From contig CAAFLF010000033.1 in NCBI GenBank assembly GCA_900763685.1, positions 1-8,524 of the forward strand: a stretch of DNA of 8,524 bases, in the 5' to 3' direction. Positions 5,310 to 8,524 of the stretch are shown here, piece by piece. The stretch comes from an uncultured Oscillospiraceae bacterium. GTDB taxonomy: Bacteria; Bacillota; Clostridia; Oscillospirales; Oscillospiraceae. The notes beneath the pieces are model-generated. The model searched no databases. It was not told where the DNA came from and saw only the letters and a program-made list of their open reading frames with translations. The translations under genes were made by a program, and so were the position numbers. Within the stretch, counting starts at the first letter, position 1. Each line of letters starts with the position of its first letter.

Positions 5310-6378
5310 TCACACCGTCGGCGCCTGGTAAGCGACGTCATACTCCGTCCACTGGACCCGGACGGAGCAGCGGGCCCCGGCGGCGGAGAGGAAGGAGCGG
5401 ATCTCGCAGAGGGACCAGAGCTTGCTGGCCGGGTCCTGCTGCCGGAGGACCATTTGGTGGGTCTCCTGGGAGTTGGTGTAGACGATCTCGTCCACCACCG
5501 TCCGCCCGGAGACGGTGGAGCCGTTAAGGGTGGTGGTCTCCACGGTGCTGCCGTTGTAGATGGAGGTCCGCCGCAGGTCCACCAGCACCGGCGCGGCGGC
5601 GTCCCTGGGCGCCATGGTGATCCGCAGGGCGGTGGCGGAGGTGGTTTGGTAGCTCAGCTCCAGGTCCTTCAACGGGATCACCAGGGCGCTGCCCACGGCG
5701 GAGAGGCCCGCGTGGTACTCGCTGGCGGGGGCGAAGAGGTTGGGTGTCGTCAGCGCCTGGCCGCTGGTGGCGAAGCGCAGCTTGTAGCTGAGGAGTGTCT
5801 CCTCCGCCACCGTGACCACCGGCGTCTCCCCGGCCTCCCCCTGGACGCCCTGGACACCTTACTCGCCCTTCTCCCCGGTCTCGCCTTTCTCGCCCTGGGG
5901 CCCCCGCTCTCCGGTGTCCCCCTTAGGCCCTTGAATACCCTGCTCACCCTTTTCCCCGGTTTCGCCTTTCTCTCCCTGGGGCCCCCGCTCCCCGGTATCT
6001 CCCTTGGGCCCCTGGAGCCCCTGCTCCCCGATGGGTCCCTGCTCGCCCACAGGCCCCCGCTCGCCCCGCTCTCCCCGGGGCCCCATGGGCCCCTGCGGGC
6101 CGGGATCGCCCTTGGGCCCGGCGGGCCCCCGGCCCCCCTGGGGCCCTCTGGGCCCCATCGGCCCCACCGCGCCCCGGGGTCCCACCGGGCCGGGACAGCC
6201 CTGCTCCCCCTTGACGCCCCGGGGCCCCATGGGCCCCCGCTCGCCCCGGATGCCCTGCTCCCCCCGGGGACCCTCCGGCCCCATGGGTCCCGTGGGCCCC
6301 TGAATGGTCACATAGGTGCCGCAGGCCTCCGGCTGGCAGCCGCCGCTTGCCCCGGCAGTTTCCCGTGTAGTAGTTCAT
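5310..6378 (-). pseudogene. Collagen-like (Gly-X-Y) surface protein gene, disrupted by a frameshift and an in-frame TAA
   Basis: The natural start is the ATG at 6378, behind GGGAGGGAG, giving [10 protein letters not shown]. That frame then leaves the collagen frame. Removing one C from the run at 6350-6353 would give [20 protein letters not shown] followed by [10 protein letters not shown], a normal N-terminus for this type. Fifty-three uninterrupted Gly-X-Y triplets follow. The Y position of the 49th is TAA (5859-5861), after which GVQGVQGEAGET continues in the same frame into a beta-rich, non-repetitive C-terminal domain of about 170 residues ending at the TGA at 5310. The organisation (short Cys-containing head, collagen stalk, C-terminal domain) resembles BclA-like exosporium proteins of spore formers. 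A partial product from the GTG at 6311, or reinitiation near the GTG at 5819, is possible. If both lesions are sequencing errors, the gene is intact and about 355 codons long. Confidence 0.8.
5862..6023 (-). repeat. Two tandem 81-nt units inside the collagen-like region
   Basis: Positions 5862-5942 and 5943-6023 are adjacent direct copies of 81 nt (27 codons, nine Gly-X-Y triplets), differing at about 12 sites by eye. Each encodes a [24 protein letters not shown] block. The TAA at 5859-5861 occupies the position equivalent to a Gln codon (CAG) at the boundary of the other copy. Such in-frame repeats expand and contract easily without breaking the reading frame. Confidence 0.85.
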
Positions 6379-6415
6379 CGCGATCTCTCCCTCCCAAAGT
6401 CTCGGCTCGCTGCCT

Positions 6416-6444
6416 CATCGTATGCCTCCGCCGCCCCGCCGGTG
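6416..6444 (-). promoter_or_regulatory. Sigma-K-like promoter candidate for the collagen-like gene
   Basis: On the minus strand CACC (6441-6444) is followed after 16 nt by CATACGATG (6416-6424). The Bacillus/Clostridium mother-cell sigma-K consensus is AC at -35 and CATAnnnTA at -10, spaced about 16 nt, so this fits with one mismatch. It lies 38 nt before the ATG and its GGGAGGGAG site. No good sigma-A promoter is visible in this short gap. The motif is short and could be chance. Confidence 0.4.
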
Positions 6445-6446
6445 CC

Positions 6447-6494
6447 AAAAAACAGCGAACCGCCCCCTCACAGACCCTGTGAGGGGGCGGTTTT
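6447..6494 (-). terminator. Intrinsic terminator after the lipoprotein gene
   Basis: A perfect 16-bp stem (6458-6473 with 6477-6492) has a 3-nt loop. On the minus strand it lies 17 nt past the lipoprotein stop and is followed by a six-T tract (6447-6452) after five intervening bases. It insulates the collagen-like gene from readthrough. Confidence 0.9.
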
Positions 6495-6509
6495 CCCGAC
6501 AAATGTCGC

Positions 6510-7346
6510 TCAGAAGCGGTAGAACTCCGTCTGGTCGCTGTCCGGCCGGTAGACGGAGACGTAGCGCCCGTCGGCGCTCTGATAGGCGAAGACCCCCGAG
6601 GCGTCCACCCCGGGCAGGCGGATGAGCTCGCCGCCGTCCCGGCCCCGGATCACGGCGTCCCCGCCGTCATCCTCCGCCAGAAGGACGATCTCCTGCCCCT
6701 CCGCGCTGCCGCCGCCCAGCTCCGAGACGATGGCCTCCATGGCGGGCAGCACCAGGCTGAAGTAGGGGTCCTCCATGGTCTGGGTCCAGGTCAGGACCTC
6801 CCGCTCCTCCCGGAGCTGGCCGTCCAGCCCGTAAATTTGAGCGTAGAGGGTATAGGTCTGGGCCTCCCCGCTCAGGAAGTAGACGCTGTCGGCGCTGACC
6901 TCGGCGCCGCTGCCGTCCTTCCAGACGAAGCGGACCAGCCCCTGCCCGCAGAGGACCACCGGCGCCCCCTCCTCGCCCAGGATTTCCTGGCCGCTGGCGG
7001 GATTCACGGCGTAGTACCGGGTGCCGTAGCCCTTGGCCAGCCAGGACGCCACGAACCAGCCGCTCTCGCCGCTGCCGTCCAGCAGCCCCATGTCATAGTC
7101 CATGGTGTAGACCAGCTCTCCCTCCGTCACGGCGGGCTCGCCGGTGGGCGCCGCACCGGAAGAGGGCGTGTCCGCCGGGTCGTCCGCCCCGGGATCGTGG
7201 GCGGGTTCCCCGTCCGGCCCCACAGCGCCGCCCACCATGTCCTGGGAGGCGTCCCCCTGGGCCGAAATGTCCCCCGCTCCGCCGCAGCCGCTGAGCGCCA
7301 GGCTCAGCGCCAGCAGCAGAGCCAGCAATGTTCCGATCTTTCGCAT
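6510..7346 (-). CDS. Lipoprotein of unknown function
   Basis: 278 residues from the ATG at 7346, placed by a near-perfect AGGAGGT site just upstream. The N-terminus is a lipoprotein signal peptide: MRKIG, a leucine-rich core, then the lipobox LSGC with the lipidated cysteine at position 21. Residues 22 to about 75 form an acidic, Pro/Ala/Gly-rich linker, typical of a spacer between membrane anchor and folded domain. The remainder (about 78-278) is a probable beta-rich domain with many Tyr and Trp residues (ELVYTMDYDMGLLDG, WFVASWLAKGYGTRYYAV, PYFSLVLPAMEAIVSE, YVSVYRPDSDQTEFYRF). I recognise no family or catalytic motif. It is a monocistronic unit with its own promoter and terminator, so its neighbours give no functional hint beyond a general envelope theme. 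It should be exported and anchored on the outer face of the membrane. Confidence 0.85.
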   Translation of the reverse strand: MRKIGTLLALLLALSLALSGCGGAGDISAQGDASQDMVGGAVGPDGEPAHDPGADDPADTPSSGAAPTGEPAVTEGELVYTMDYDMGLLDGSGESGWFVASWLAKGYGTRYYAVNPASGQEILGEEGAPVVLCGQGLVRFVWKDGSGAEVSADSVYFLSGEAQTYTLYAQIYGLDGQLREEREVLTWTQTMEDPYFSLVLPAMEAIVSELGGGSAEGQEIVLLAEDDGGDAVIRGRDGGELIRLPGVDASGVFAYQSADGRYVSVYRPDSDQTEFYRF

Positions 7347-7404
7347 GCTTGACCTCCTGTCTCTCTTTGAAAACGCGCCCTTCCGGGCGCCCGCTTACCG
7401 GCCC

Positions 7405-7433
7405 ATTCTAGCGCGCCTCCCCGGGAAAGGCAA
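7405..7433 (-). promoter_or_regulatory. Sigma-A-type promoter of the lipoprotein gene
   Basis: On the minus strand this is TTGCCT (7428-7433), a 17-nt spacer, then TAGAAT (7405-7410). Transcription would start near 7398, giving a leader of about 50 nt. That leader contains a GCGCCC-GGAA-GGGCGC hairpin (7375-7390) and the AGGAGGT site. Confidence 0.75.
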
Positions 7434-7488
7434 CCCATCCCGGCGAATTTTTCCCGCCGGGATCCGACCCCTTCCCCCAAATTCCCTC

Positions 7489-7516
7489 TTGCGCTTCCCG
7501 CTCCAGGTGCTACAAT
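7489..7516 (+). promoter_or_regulatory. Promoter of the EamA transporter gene
   Basis: TTGCGC (7489-7494), a 16-nt spacer, then TACAAT (7511-7516), with TGC just before the -10 making it an extended -10 promoter. Transcription would begin near 7522. The ATG formed by the end of this box (7515) therefore cannot be the translation start. Confidence 0.75.
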
Positions 7517-7574
7517 GTCCCTTGGACGGGCGGCTGCTCGCCGCCCGCACCCCAGAAAAAGGAGCGGATCGCGC

Positions 7575-8432
7575 GTGTGGATCCTTTTCGCCTTCGGCTC
7601 GGCCGTCTTCGCAGGCCTCACCGCCATCCTGGCCAAGCGCGGCATCCGGAAGACCGACTCCACCGTGGCCACGGCCCTGCGCGCCATCGTGGTGCTGGCC
7701 TTCTCCTGGCTGATGGTCTTCGTGGTGGGCTCCCAGTCCACCCTCCGGGACATCAGCGGCAAGACCCTCCTCTTCCTGACGCTCTCGGGCCTCGCCACCG
7801 GCGCCAGCTGGCTCTGCTACTTCCGGGCCCTGCGGCTGGGGGATATCAACAAGGTCGTCCCCATCGATAAGTCCAGCACCGTCCTCACCATCCTCCTCGC
7901 CGCCATCTTCCTGCGGGAGGGCGTCAGCCTCCCCAAGGGCATCGGCGTGGTCCTCATCGCCGTGGGCACTTATCTTATGATCGAGCGGAAGGAGAGCCAG
8001 GGCGGCAGCAAGAGCCCCGCCTGGCTCTGGTACGCCCTGGGCTCCGCCCTCTTCGCGAGCCTCACCGCCATCCTGGGCAAGGTGGGCATCTCCGGCGTGG
8101 AGTCCAACCTCGGCACCGCCCTCCGCACCGGCGTGGTCCTCCTCATGTCCTGGGTCATGGTCTTCGTCACCGGCAAGACCGCCCAGCTGAAGGCCATCCC
8201 CAAAAACGAGCTGGGCTTCCTCTTCCTCTCGGGCCTCGCCACCGGCGGCAGCTGGCTCTGCTACTACAAGGCCCTGCGGGATGGCCCCGCCAGCGTCGTG
8301 GTCCCCATCGACAAGCTCAGCATCCTCGTCACCGTGGCCTTCTCCTACCTGGTCTTCCACGAGAAGCTCACGAAAAAGTCCGCCCTGGGCCTCGCGGCCA
8401 TCGTGGCGGGCACCCTCCTCATGCTCCTCTGA
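7575..8432 (+). CDS. EamA/DMT-family transporter built from two near-identical halves
   Basis: 285 residues from the GTG at 7575, which follows AAAAAGGAG. The longer frame from 7515 starts inside the -10 box and adds only an arginine-rich, non-hydrophobic stretch. The protein has two EamA domains of about five membrane helices each. The halves align residue for residue at an offset of 148 residues. For example, FLTLSGLATGASWLCYFRAL in the first half matches FLFLSGLATGGSWLCYYKAL in the second, and VVPIDK is in both. Over the first 51 aligned residues about 30 are identical. Drug/metabolite transporters move small metabolites, and the substrate cannot be read from the sequence. Similar single-unit EamA proteins of about 140 residues exist, so this may be a head-to-tail fusion of two such genes. 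The leader carries an 8-bp hairpin (7527-7547). A terminator follows 15 nt after the stop. Confidence 0.9.
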   Translation: MWILFAFGSAVFAGLTAILAKRGIRKTDSTVATALRAIVVLAFSWLMVFVVGSQSTLRDISGKTLLFLTLSGLATGASWLCYFRALRLGDINKVVPIDKSSTVLTILLAAIFLREGVSLPKGIGVVLIAVGTYLMIERKESQGGSKSPAWLWYALGSALFASLTAILGKVGISGVESNLGTALRTGVVLLMSWVMVFVTGKTAQLKAIPKNELGFLFLSGLATGGSWLCYYKALRDGPASVVVPIDKLSILVTVAFSYLVFHEKLTKKSALGLAAIVAGTLLMLL

Positions 8433-8447
8433 CCCCGGGATCGCCCC

Positions 8448-8476
8448 CGCCCCGCCCTTTTGGGCGGGGCGTTTTT
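8448..8476 (+). terminator. Intrinsic terminator after the EamA gene
   Basis: A 10-bp stem (8448-8457 with 8462-8471) has a TTTT loop and is followed by five T (8472-8476). The start of the terminator region (8439-8452) also matches the first 14 nt of the CRISPR repeat. Confidence 0.93.
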
Positions 8477-8484
8477 CCGTCTCC

Positions 8485-8524
8485 GGGCGAAAAAGCGCCC
8501 CAGCGGCGGGACTTTCGTCCCGCC
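8485..8524. other. Hairpin-rich window end, possible terminator of a minus-strand gene beyond the window
   Basis: 8505-8524 is an inverted repeat with an 8-bp stem. On the minus strand its loop is GAAA, a stable GNRA tetraloop, and a five-T stretch follows about 14 nt later. 8485-8500 can form a second small stem. This could end a convergent gene arriving from the right, but the window stops here and no coding sequence is visible to confirm it. Confidence 0.35.

Noticed and set aside
5294..5311. GAGCGC-TTTTCC-GCGCTC hairpin at the end of the collagen-like gene as a terminator
   Set aside because: The stem is only 6 bp, overlaps the stop codon, and has no following T-run on either strand.
6004..6303. 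+ strand Gly-Pro-rich open frame opposite the collagen-like gene
   Set aside because: The GGN-CCN symmetry of collagen codons produces a collagen-like translation on the other strand. The perfect Gly-X-Y period, ribosome binding site and C-terminal domain are all on the minus strand.
7395..8360. 321-codon minus-strand open frame opposite the EamA gene
   Set aside because: It is rich in Glu/Asp/Gly/His with no domain, and is the shadow of a clear membrane transporter.

Overview
The window is very GC-rich (by eye about 65%), has strong GGAGG-type ribosome binding sites, one S-layer homology (SLH) domain, a choice-of-anchor I surface protein and a clostridial-style collagen-like protein. Together these suggest a high-GC gut Firmicute of the Oscillospiraceae type (Flavonifractor/Lawsonibacter/Dysosmobacter-like). 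This is an inference from style, not a database match.

Layout. 1-314: the leader-distal end of a CRISPR array, read on the + strand, with a type I-C-like 32-nt repeat. It has four recognisable repeats, a fifth badly decayed one, and a spacer that appears at least partly duplicated. No cas genes are visible. 365-397: a terminator between the array and the convergent minus-strand operon. 438-2650 (minus): a two-gene operon. The promoter-proximal gene fuses the front half of a sensor histidine kinase in frame to an almost complete DUF368 (PopT-like polyprenyl-phosphate transporter) domain. Its stop overlaps the start of a PAP2-family phosphatase (ATGA). DUF368 and PAP2 proteins both act in undecaprenyl-phosphate recycling, so the operon reads as a lipid-carrier unit whose first gene has been rebuilt by a deletion. 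2874-5132 (+): a secreted choice-of-anchor I beta-propeller protein with one C-terminal SLH domain, followed by a terminator. 5310-6378 (minus): a collagen-like surface protein gene, apparently broken twice (an early frameshift and an in-frame TAA) and preceded by a sigma-K-like promoter. 6510-7346 (minus): an unrecognised lipoprotein with its own promoter and terminator. 7575-8432 (+): an EamA/DMT transporter made of two very similar halves, with promoter and terminator. 8477-8524: a hairpin-rich end, with no gene visible.

Most of the window concerns the cell envelope: lipid carrier recycling, an S-layer-linked propeller, a collagen-like filament protein, a lipoprotein and a transporter. The most unusual item is the histidine kinase-DUF368 fusion at about 1859-1870. 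Intergenic gaps are all shorter than 300 bases. The 5186-5309 gap holds only weak hairpins and a 16-codon open frame, and I call no gene there.
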